Shown in pieces: positions 42,271-50,321 of a stretch of 64,000 nucleotides of DNA. The notes beneath the pieces are model-generated. The model was not told the DNA's origin, searched no databases, and saw only the letters and a program-made list of their open reading frames with translations. The DNA lies in contig CAWKPE010000015.1 in the NCBI GenBank assembly GCA_963851385.1, positions 186,001-250,000 of the forward strand, in the 5' to 3' direction. This stretch comes from CAWEFA01 sp963851385. Lineage in GTDB: Bacteria > Bacteroidota > Bacteroidia > Bacteroidales > DTGW01. Numbering within the stretch: the stretch's first letter is position 1; each line of letters starts with the position of its first letter. A program made the translations under genes and the position numbers.

Positions 42271-43020
42271 GGCATTGTTAATAAAGTATAGCTAAATCAT
42301 TATTCCATTTAAACATCAACAATTTTATTGAATAAATCAACATATGTTTTGCTTTTGTATAGCATTTTGTTTTTCTTCTTAATCTGGCCAAAAAATGTCT
42401 AAAAAGACTATTATAGCCTTCTACTGTATATGTTTCTGCCTTTGTCTGAACTAATTGTTCTTCCGGAACAAATTCATTATAAGCTTTCCAATAGTCAGCA
42501 CAAACTATCCCTTTGGAAAATTCTTCAATTTTTTCCCAGAGCCTTTTTCCAGTTTCGGTTCCTCTTGTGCCAATTTCACAATTGACGAACCTATGCCCAT
42601 TTCTATCAACAGCAATCCATATCCAGCAGTAGTTTTTTTTGAACCAATATATGTATGCATCTCATCCAATTCTATTACATCAATATCTCCAGGATTTCTA
42701 AATTCATCCAACTTTTCTCCAAAGGACTTTATCCAATTAAAAACAGCAACATGGCTCACATTTAAGTATCTTCCTATTGATCTAAAACCTAAGCCTTCTA
42801 AATATAAAACTAAGGCATTTCTTTTAAGGTCATTCGGCTTTCCTATTTGCCCAACCGTAAATCGATGTTTACAATCTTTACACAGATACCTTTGCTTTGA
42901 TTTAACTATACCATCTTTACGAAAATTCTTACTTTTGCATTTTGGGCAGCTATCTATAATCATTTCATATAGGTTTATGACTGCACAAATATAATAAAAC
43001 TATACTAAATTAACAATGCC
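42271..43020 (-). mobile_element. IS1-family insertion sequence (750 bp) in rimO
   Basis: Both ends begin GGCATTGTTAAT and match for 19 of 21 bases as terminal inverted repeats. The 8-base target duplication ATAATTAC flanks it at 42263-42270 and 43021-43028. It holds one IS1-type transposase. Size and target duplication fit the IS1 family. Confidence 0.92.
42300..42963 (-). CDS. IS1-family transposase (InsAB-like), possible -1 frameshift
   Basis: An N-terminal zinc-ribbon CPKCKSKNFRKDG with YLCKDCKHRFTVG, then a helix-turn-helix segment and the DDE catalytic start IELDEMHTYIGSKK. At a run of eight A (42633-42640 on the + strand as T) the frame must slip by -1: then NYCWIWIAVDRNGHRFVN continues, followed by KIEEFSKGIVCADYWKAYNE and TYTVEGYNSLFRHFLARL, with the second Asp and Glu, to near 42300. 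In IS1 proper the InsA-InsB' slip occurs earlier, upstream of the DDE domain. The slip could be programmed or one A may be missing from the read. Confidence 0.8.
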
Positions 43021-43279
43021 ATAATTACTGTGCGAGCCTTAGAATTTTCTTTATCAAATTCGACTTTTAAATAATTTAATGAGAATTGGTACATTAATTT
43101 TTCAGAATCAACAATATTCTTGGAACACCCCAAGGTTATAATTAAAATAGTATCATTGATCTGATTTTTAGTTCTCATAAGTAAAGACAAATTGCATTCG
43201 AATAAGAGCAGTTAAAAAATCCTTTTAAAAACTATTATTAAAGATTATTCTTATGCCATCTGGCAATTATGTATTTGAA

Positions 43280-44225
43280 TTATTTCAGAAATAATGATTC
43301 AACAAATTCTGATTTATTGAATATCTGAAGATCTTCCACCTTTTCACCAATTCCAATATATTTTATTGGAATCTTGAATTGATCTGAAATTCCTATAACT
43401 ACGCCACCTTTAGCAGTGCCATCAAGTTTAGTTAATGCAATTGCAGAAATATCAGTAGCGATTGTGAATTGACTAGCTTGTTCAAATGCATTTTGACCTG
43501 TAGAGGCATCTAAAATCAATAATATTTCATGTGGTGCTTCCTTAATATGTTTCTGAATTACATTCTTAATCTTGGTAAGCTCATTCATTAAACTTATTTT
43601 ATTATGAAGGCGCCCAGCTGTATCTATAATTACCACATCTATTCCATTAGCTTTGGCTGATGCAATTGTATCATATGCTACAGATGCAGGATCAGCTCCC
43701 ATTTGTTGCTTTATTATTTGAACGCCAACTTTTTTTGACCAAATTGTTAGCTGGTCTATAGCTGCTGCACGAAAAGTATCTGCAGCACCTAATATTACTG
43801 ACTTTCCTGCTTGTTTAAATTGATACGCTAGTTTACCTATAGTTGTCGTTTTTCCAACACCGTTTACACCAACTACTAATATTACATATGGTTTAGGCAA
43901 GTCCTTCTTAAAAAATTCTTGATCTGATAAAGTTTTTATTATCTTCTAACAATGAAGTAACTTCTTCTTTTAAAATCATATTTAGTTCTGCAGAACCTAT
44001 ATATTTATTTTGTGCAACGCGATGTTCAATTTTTTTGATGATTTTTAATGTTGTTTCTACGCCTACATCTGATGACAAAAGTACTTCTTCAAGATTATCA
44101 AGCACCTCATCATCAACTTTGGATTTACCAGCTACAATTCTTGTAAGCTTTTTTAAAAAGTTTTCTTTAGTTACATTCAGGCTTTTATCTAGTTCAATAT
44201 TCTTTTTATTACCAAATAAACCCAT
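43280..44225 (-). CDS. ftsY: signal-recognition-particle receptor FtsY (frameshift in the read)
   Basis: SRP receptor GTPase, about 314 residues, that docks ribosome-SRP complexes to the membrane. N-terminal frame (MGLFGNKKNIELDKSLNVTK, LEEVLLSSDVGVETTLKI) gives the N domain; the break at about 43908-43925 separates it from the G domain: VVGVNGVGKTTTIGKLAY (P-loop), LGAADTFRAAAIDQL, IIDTAGRLH and ALTKLDGTAKGG. Removing one base (near TTTATCAGAT) joins the two. As FtsY is essential the break is probably an error or recoding. A hairpin lies between it and DUF4295. Confidence 0.92.
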
Positions 44226-44303
44226 TTATTTTATGTATTATTTCAAATATGTATTATCAATAAATGAAAAGAAACATTAAAAATTTGTCACTTAATAAAA
44301 TAT

Positions 44304-44334
44304 AAAAAAGCTTTCTTTAGAGAAGAAAGCTTTT
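44304..44334 (-). terminator. hairpin between DUF4295 and ftsY
   Basis: AAAAGCTTTCTT and AAGAAAGCTTTT pair around a four-to-six-base loop, with a T-rich tail on the minus strand. It could terminate or attenuate the rpmB-rpmG-DUF4295 transcript before ftsY. Confidence 0.7.
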
Positions 44335-44356
44335 ACCAATTCATTTACTGAAATTT

Positions 44357-44509
44357 TTACTTTGCTAAGAAATCTTTAATAAACTCATTATGCATGACTT
44401 CTTCTTTAAAACTATAAGCACCATTTTCTGTTGATTTGATCATTTTTATAACCCGCGTAAAATTTTTTCCCACACTTGTCTTTAATGTAGCAACTACTTT
44501 CTTAGCCAT
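44357..44509 (-). CDS. DUF4295 small protein
   Basis: A 50-residue basic protein, MAKKVVATLKTSVGKNF and then NGAYSFKEEVMHNEF, that always follows rpmG in Bacteroidota. It is intact here, lies just after rpmG and before ftsY, and may be ribosome-associated on the basis of context, but its function is not established. Confidence 0.9.
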   Translation of the reverse strand: MAKKVVATLKTSVGKNFTRVIKMIKSTENGAYSFKEEVMHNEFIKDFLAK

Positions 44510-44520
44510 AATCTAATAAT

Positions 44521-44703
44521 TTATTTAATTTCTTTATGTAATAGTATATTTCTTTAAAATAGGATTGTATTTCTTCAATTCCAACGATCAGGCGTATTTT
44601 TTTTATTTTTTGTTGTAATGTATCGAGACATACCTGGCATACCACTTTCCTTATGTTCAGTACATTCCAGAATCACTTGAATTCTATTTCCTTTTTTTGC
44701 CAT
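44521..44703 (-). CDS. rpmG: ribosomal protein L33 (two compensating frameshifts in the read)
   Basis: Reads MAKKGNRIQVILECTEHK and then SGMPGMSRYITTKNKKNT, the canonical Bacteroidota L33 start, and then needs one base added at about 44585 (T in CGTTTGGAA) to give RLELKKYNPILKK and one removed at about 44535 to reach TITKEIK at the end. The total length (183 bases, 60 residues) is then exactly that of L33. No zinc-cysteine motif is present, as in L33 forms of this phylum. Two opposite indels in 60 codons of a ribosomal gene point to read error. Confidence 0.88.
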
Positions 44704-44724
44704 TGTAATTATAAGTAATTTTAA

Positions 44725-44968
44725 TTAATATCTACAAATATATCCTTTTTCCTTTGCCTCTATTAAAGCTGCTTTTAATCCTTTTTTATTTATGACTCGC
44801 ATCCCAGCAGCAGATACTTTTAAAGTAATCCAACGATTTTCATCTTCTAGAGAAAAATTTTTTAGTAAAAAGATTTGGATCAAAACTTCTTTTTGTACGC
44901 CGTTTTGAATGAGAAACATTATTGCCTATCATAGAACTTTTACCTGTAATCTGACAAACTTTAGACAT
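44725..44968 (-). CDS. rpmB: ribosomal protein L28 (frameshift in the read)
   Basis: ATG at 44968 opens MSKVCQITGKSSMIGNNVSH and RTKRSFDPNLFTKKFF; the rest, SLEDENRWITLKVSAAGMR and KAALIEAKEKGYICRY, is in another frame. A run of five T (around 44863) needs one T removed or two added. The joined protein is about 80 residues, normal for L28. It heads the rpmB-rpmG-DUF4295 run. Confidence 0.88.
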
Positions 44969-45100
44969 ACAAATTAATTTTTAATTACATTTTCCCGAAA
45001 TGGATTCGCAAAATAACTGAATAAAAGTTTAATATGCAAGTATTAAATTAAGATTTTTTATTATTGCTTTGCCCTGTATTTGATACTAAATATAACTCGT

Positions 45101-46355
45101 CTATTTAAATAATCCTTCTAATAATAATATCTTTCTTAACATATTTAAAGCAGAATAACTGGCCCTTATTATATTACGTTCACGATTATCTCCAAAAATA
45201 AATTTTTCTGAAATGATTTGATTATTTGAAGCAATAGAAATCCATGTAGTACCTACTGGTTTATTTGAAGAATCTCCTGTAGGTCCTGCAATTCCGGTAA
45301 CTGCAATAGAATAATCGGATTTGAATTTTCTGATTGCACCTTTAGCCATAGATTCAGCAACTTGTTGGCTTACAGCTCCATATTGTTTAATAAATTCGTT
45401 TGGACACTCCAAGATGATTCAAGTCTTAATTCATTGGAATAAGCAATTATACCTCCAAGAAAATAATCGGAACTTCCGGGAATTGAAGTTAATCAATCTT
45501 GGCAATATTACCACCAGTGCAACTTTCAGCAGTCGAAAGAGTTTTGTTTTTTTTGATTAAAATTCGTACCTATGATAGATTCTAATGTTTCATCATCATA
45601 ACCCATAAATTGCATTTCCCAAGATAGATTTAATTTTGTCGATCTCCTCTTTACCCTATTTTTTAAATGGTCATTACCGTAAACCGACAAGCGAAGTTTA
45701 CAACTCCGGGTGAAGGTAAATAAGCCAATTTGATATTTTCAGGCAATTGATTTTCCCAATCACTGATAAGTCAATGCTAATTTTGATTCAGGAATCCCGG
45801 TAGTTAAATTGTTCTATGATAATAAAAGGTAATTTGAATTTTCTTTATAATAATGGCAAAATGATAATCTTTTCATAATAGCTTCCATTTCAAATGGAAC
45901 TCCGGGAAGGGCAAAAAAATCAACATTTTCCTTGGTCAAACCATAATCCAGGAGCAGTACCGAAATGATTTTGAATTAATTTTGGCGGAATCAGGTACAA
46001 TGCCTGATTTTTATTTAAGATATTCATCGTGCCTCCTCTTTTGGAAAGAAATACTCAATTTGTTGATAAACACTTTATTCAAAATTGAGAGACGTATTGA
46101 AGTATTCACACAAAGCAGGTTTTGTTATATCATCAGAAGTAGGTCCTAAACCTCCTGTAATAAATAACTATTTGCGATCTTTTTTGTGATTCTCTTAAAA
46201 TTTTTATAATTTCATCGTGGTTATCTCCGACAGAAGTAATTCTAATTATTTTTATGCCAATAGAGATCTAAGTTTTGCTTAACCATGAAGCATTTGTATT
46301 AATTATTTGCCCAATTAGTAATTTCATCACCGATTGTAATAATTTCTGCATGCAT
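45101..46355 (-). pseudogene. cinA: cinA-like nicotinamide-nucleotide amidase, heavily frameshifted
   Basis: CinA homologue in its usual Bacteroidota position before rpmB. It starts MHAEIITIGDE at 46355, where ITIGDELLIGQIINTNASW is recovered after one shift, followed by ISIGIKIIRITSVGDNHDEI, ITGGLGPTSDDITKP and, near the end, TAESCTGGNIAKI with an intact last frame (45101-45412) containing AVTGIAGPTGDSSNKPVGTT, the amidase domain. At least six breaks separate these. Total length, 1255 bases, still equals a full gene of about 418 codons, so the damage is small indels. Either local poor sequence (rpmG, rpmB and ftsY beside it are also broken) or a decaying gene. Confidence 0.75.
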
Positions 46356-46413
46356 TTGTTGAAATCTTGAAATTTGTCAATTGAATAAGCAATAAATGTT
46401 GAAGTAAGTTAAG

Positions 46414-46486
<73 letters not shown>

Positions 46487-46650
46487 TTTTTTATTGTCTA
46501 TTGACTTTTGTTAATTGATTATTGAATATAAAAAAATGATGATAAGATTTAATCTTTTGAAAACACATTTAGTCAGTTTTTAACATTTCATTTGAAATAT
46601 GAATAAGTATTTAAATTATCAATAATAAATAAAAAAAATCAATTATTTAG

Positions 46651-46723
46651 AGCCTCTCAGGGGACTTGAACCCCCGACCTGCGGTTTACGAAACCGCTGC
46701 TCTACCAGCTGAGCTAAAGAGGC
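46651..46723 (-). tRNA. tRNA-Thr (CGU)
   Basis: A complete cloverleaf: GCCTCTT acceptor, AGCTCAGCTGGTAGAGCA D-arm, anticodon stem GCGGT / ACCGC with loop TTCGTAA (anticodon CGU), T-arm GGTTCAAGTCC. It is separated by 164 bases from tRNA-Gly on the same strand. Confidence 0.92.
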
Positions 46724-46821
46724 ATTATAATTAAGTCTTCATAGCTATGTTCAATAAAAAATTGGTGCAAAATTATCATTTTTCCTTAATAAGGAAGACA
46801 AAGCTATTTTTTATCATCATA

Positions 46822-48051
46822 TCAATATCTATTCAGAGTTTGAATCCTTTGTAATAATGTAGGATGTGAGTAATGAAAGAAGACATAAGCAGGATGTGGG
46901 TTAATATTACTCAGGTTTTTGACTGTAAGTTTTTTCAAAGCATTTATTAAATCATCAGCTAAATTATTGGAGGCAGCAAATTTATCAGCTTCATATTCAT
47001 TTCTTCTTGAAAGCATATTCATTCCTAGACCAATTACTGTGGAAATAGGACTGTATAGAATTCCGAAAACAATCAAACCAACATGAATACCAGGTTTACA
47101 GACGCTTAAAGCTTTTGAAAGTGCTGGATTTCCAATAAATAGCGACAATATATAAAGTGTAAGTCCGGTTTGAATAATTGAAGTCACAATACCAATTGTA
47201 GTATGTCGTTTTTTATTGTGACCAATTTCATGGGCTAATACTGCAACAATTTCATTTGTACTTAATTGATTTAAAAGCGTATCAAATAGGACTATTCGCT
47301 TTTTAGGACCTAATCCAGTAAAATACGCATTAGACTTTGTCGATCTTTTTGAACCGTCAATTAAATATATATTTTTCAATTTAAAACCAGCTTTAGCGAC
47401 AAATTCAATTATTGACTGTCTAAGCTCGCCTTCTGCTAAAGGAGTTTGTTTATTAAATAATGGAACAATCAAATTTGAATAAAACATTGACATTAATATG
47501 GAAAACGAAGTAAATATTAACCAAATATATAACCAGAAACTATTTCCTACTTTAAAATAAAACCAAATAAAAATAGATAGCAGACCTCCTCCTATTATAA
47601 TGCCTAATAAATATCCTTTTAGCTTATCCATTATATATAATTTTGGAGTTGTTTTATTAAATCCATATTTTTCTTCAATTTTAAAAGTACTATATAGTTC
47701 AAAAGGAATTCCTATTAAATCTGAAACCAGAATTAATATTCCGAAAAAGAGTAAAGAAATGATAATATGATTTCCTGAAATTGACCTGGCTATATTATCT
47801 GCGAAAGCAAATCCATGTAAAATAAATACTATTATAAGAACCAAAAATGAAAAACTGGAACTTATAAAACCGAATTTTTCGTATTCATGTTTATATTCTA
47901 GTGATTTTTGATAAGTTTCTTCATCATAAACACCTTTCAATTCCTGGGGTAATTGACGTTTACGCTTGACTGAATTTAAAATCGATAATACTCTTTCAAG
48001 AATAAAATCAAAAACAAGAATAGCGTAAATAATTATCAATAATTTATTCAT
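46822..48051 (-). CDS. M48-family zinc metalloprotease (Ste24/CAAX protease type)
   Basis: A 409-residue integral membrane protease. About seven hydrophobic segments, two long N-terminal ones, and the zinc site AHEIGHNKKRH (about residue 275-285) with the third ligand in RRNEYEADKFA (about 350). FELYSTFKIEEKYGFNKTT and YFTGLGPKKRIVLFDTLL are typical of the Ste24 branch, which in eukaryotes removes CAAX tripeptides. Bacterial homologues act in membrane-protein quality control. The catalytic residues are all present. Confidence 0.9.
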   Translation of the reverse strand: MNKLLIIIYAILVFDFILERVLSILNSVKRKRQLPQELKGVYDEETYQKSLEYKHEYEKFGFISSSFSFLVLIIVFILHGFAFADNIARSISGNHIIISLLFFGILILVSDLIGIPFELYSTFKIEEKYGFNKTTPKLYIMDKLKGYLLGIIIGGGLLSIFIWFYFKVGNSFWLYIWLIFTSFSILMSMFYSNLIVPLFNKQTPLAEGELRQSIIEFVAKAGFKLKNIYLIDGSKRSTKSNAYFTGLGPKKRIVLFDTLLNQLSTNEIVAVLAHEIGHNKKRHTTIGIVTSIIQTGLTLYILSLFIGNPALSKALSVCKPGIHVGLIVFGILYSPISTVIGLGMNMLSRRNEYEADKFAASNNLADDLINALKKLTVKNLSNINPHPAYVFFHYSHPTLLQRIQTLNRY

Positions 48052-48123
48052 ACTTAATTAATAAAACTATAATGAACTTATTGCTAATAAATTCTAATCA
48101 AACCAATAGAAGAATTTACTTTT

Positions 48124-49140
48124 TCAATTAAATTGTTTTTCGACAATATCTATTTCGGATTTCCTCTTTTCAAGAATTTTTATATAATTTTCAACAAATG
48201 GATTCTTATTAAGCAAATATGACTTTGATGCCCATTCAAGTGCTAAATCAATGTGATCAAGAGTTTCGCTGGCAACTGCCAAGTTATATGAAGCAAATGC
48301 CGCCAATCTTTTTCTCTTTCCATAAGGAAATTTTCGCCATAATTCTATTGCATCTTCCCATTTATCTTGCGTAGCTAAATTATATGCCGTAATAAAATCC
48401 TTATTATTACAGTATATCAAATATCTTTTTTTTGTTTCCCATGTTTGTGCTATTCGCTCTCCATATTTTTCTCCTGCATAATAACAAGATTGCAAAATAG
48501 CATCATTTATATCGGGCAATTGACCTAAAACTTGATAATCATAGTCTCCAAAACCATCCCAAAATAAGGTATCAAGCAGAAGAAAGTTATCTTCAACTTT
48601 ATGTTGTGAAGGTATATATATTTTCCATAATGAACTGTTATCCAATTCCAAAGTACCTTGAAGACGTCCTTTATCTTCATTATAAAATATTGGAACTTTG
48701 GATGAATAAAGTACTTGAAAATTTTCAAGCACTATGGCAGCGTCCGCATTACTGTCATTACAAAGCTTTTCTATGGTAAGCCAATCGAGACTTTTAAATC
48801 TTTCATTATAATTTAATTTACTTAAGAAAATAGGATTGTCATTTTCTATTTCAAACCTCGGGGAATTATTTAGAACATTATTAAGACCATTAAAATATTC
48901 ATTTGTGCGAATACTGTCAATATTTTCAAATTGTTTAGTTACACCAGTTTTATTTGTAAAACTACTTTTATTATATACAGCATAATTTATTAATATAACC
49001 TTATTAATGTCTTTTGAAATTTTCACGTAAGCAGGTTTAAGAACCTGAATTTGAATTGGCTCGTATGTGCTACAAGAAAAAAATGTCAATAATAAAATTG
49101 TAAATGCTAATACATTAAATATTCTAAACAGGCGTTTCAT
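48124..49140 (-). CDS. TPR-containing lipoprotein (DUF6340-like)
   Basis: A 338-residue lipoprotein: signal ending in LLTFFSCSTYEP with the lipobox cysteine at about 23. The opening IQVLKPAYVKISKDINKVIL and the middle NSSLWKIYIPSQHKVEDN resemble DUF6340. The last hundred residues contain helical repeats (AYNLATQDKWEDAIELWRK, AVASETLDHIDLALEWASKS), like TPRs. Function unknown; likely envelope. Confidence 0.6.
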   Translation of the reverse strand: MKRLFRIFNVLAFTILLLTFFSCSTYEPIQIQVLKPAYVKISKDINKVILINYAVYNKSSFTNKTGVTKQFENIDSIRTNEYFNGLNNVLNNSPRFEIENDNPIFLSKLNYNERFKSLDWLTIEKLCNDSNADAAIVLENFQVLYSSKVPIFYNEDKGRLQGTLELDNSSLWKIYIPSQHKVEDNFLLLDTLFWDGFGDYDYQVLGQLPDINDAILQSCYYAGEKYGERIAQTWETKKRYLIYCNNKDFITAYNLATQDKWEDAIELWRKFPYGKRKRLAAFASYNLAVASETLDHIDLALEWASKSYLLNKNPFVENYIKILEKRKSEIDIVEKQFN

Positions 49141-49342
49141 TTAAATGAAAATTAGAAATATTATTGCATAAAACACGTAAACCGAATATAATTCGAGTTT
49201 ATTGTGACCTATGCTAATTGGTAACTTCGAATAACAAAAAAACTGTTTCCAAAGTTCATTTTTATATTTATCGTTTTGACATTTGATATTTTTCTACTCC
49301 AATATTCAATGAAAACAGTTCTATTAAAAAATGCAGTATATT

Positions 49343-50089
49343 TTATGTATTCATTCCTCCACAAACATTAATCACTTGTCCATTAACATATGAAGATAGA
49401 TCCGAAGCTAAAAATAATGCAACATTTGCTACATCTTCTGGTGTACCTCCCCTTTTTAGTGGTATTTTTGTTATCCATTCATCACGAACTTCCTGAGGTA
49501 ATTGGGAAGTCATTTCAGTAATAATAAAGCCCGGAGCTATAGCATTACAGCGAATACCTCTTATACCCATTTCTTTTGCAATTGACTTTGTAAAACCAAT
49601 CATACCTGCTTTTGAAGCAGCATAATTACTTTGATTGGCGTTACCTGATACTCCTACAACTGAACTCATATTGATTATACTGCCATTGCCTTGTTTCCAC
49701 ATAATAGGTTGAATAGCTTTTGAGAAATTAAAAACCGATTTTAAATTGACAGCCAATACTACATCCCATTGTTCTTCAGTCATTCTTTTCAATGCAGAGT
49801 CTTTCGTAATGCCCGCATTATTGACAAGAATATCTACATGTTCAAAATCAATAATAATTTGATTAATGCAATTCTGAACTTCATTAAAGTTTGCAGCATT
49901 CGCAGAATAAGCCTTAGCTTTTATACCCATAGCATTAAGCTCTTTTTCAAAAACCTGAACTGATTCGTCAAATATCAAGTCAATTATAGCTATATTGGCA
50001 CCTTCAAGAGCAAAACGAAGAGCAATCGATTTGCCTATACCTCTAGCTCCTCCAGTGACTATAGCTGTTTTTCCTTCAAGTAATTTCAT
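49343..50089 (-). CDS. fabG: 3-oxoacyl-[acyl-carrier-protein] reductase
   Basis: A 248-residue SDR enzyme that reduces 3-oxoacyl-ACP with NADPH in fatty-acid elongation. The motifs are TGGARGIGK (nucleotide binding, 12-20), NNAGITKDS, the catalytic NMSSVVGVSG Ser and YAASKAG Tyr/Lys (about 152-158) and a C-terminal SYVNGQVINVCGGMNT. The RCNAIAPGFIITEMT segment and length are FabG-like. It stands alone here, without other fab genes. Confidence 0.88.
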   Translation of the reverse strand: MKLLEGKTAIVTGGARGIGKSIALRFALEGANIAIIDLIFDESVQVFEKELNAMGIKAKAYSANAANFNEVQNCINQIIIDFEHVDILVNNAGITKDSALKRMTEEQWDVVLAVNLKSVFNFSKAIQPIMWKQGNGSIINMSSVVGVSGNANQSNYAASKAGMIGFTKSIAKEMGIRGIRCNAIAPGFIITEMTSQLPQEVRDEWITKIPLKRGGTPEDVANVALFLASDLSSYVNGQVINVCGGMNT

Positions 50090-50321
50090 ATTTTAAATAT
50101 TTAAATTAATAGTTTGCAAATTAAATAAACTTAATTGTCTAAACAAAAAAATCAATTTTGTCAATATTTTCACATTAATTTCTCAGCTTTTTGACCAACA
50201 TAAATATTATATACTTACTTAAGTTTTTATATGTAATTTATTTTTTGATTCATTCATTTGAGCTTCATAATTATTATAATACTTTTTTATTTAACTTTAG
50301 AAACTTAAAATGTCTTAATTC

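Larger units (their letters stand above)
41110..43178 (-). pseudogene. rimO: rimO, ribosomal protein S12 methylthiotransferase, split by an IS1-family element
   Basis: RimO is a radical-SAM enzyme that methylthiolates ribosomal protein S12 on an Asp. The coding sequence is 43021-43178 plus 41110-42270, with the insertion sequence at 42271-43020 between them. The first part reads ITLGCSKNIVDSEKLMYQF (N-terminal MTTase domain) up to KARTVI; the second resumes INTCGFIGDAKKE, then ISEGCNRKCSFCAIP (radical-SAM CX3CX2C) and a C-terminal TRAM-like end. Removing the element and one copy of the duplicated GTAATTAT joins the two frames exactly, so the gene was intact until a recent insertion. No other break is visible. 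It lies in its usual place after ftsY. Confidence 0.93.

Noticed and set aside
42455..42994. 179-residue frame on the + strand
   Set aside because: It is the antisense shadow of the IS1-family transposase.
1843..46355. A dedicated +1 frameshifting code at stop codons
   Set aside because: Where homology places the shift precisely (Q-x-x-I-W in the GNAT, S/T after HNL in GyrA, F in the SpoIIE paralogue) the extra base lies a few bases before the stop rather than at it, which favours random indels. Kept only as a finding about errors versus recoding.
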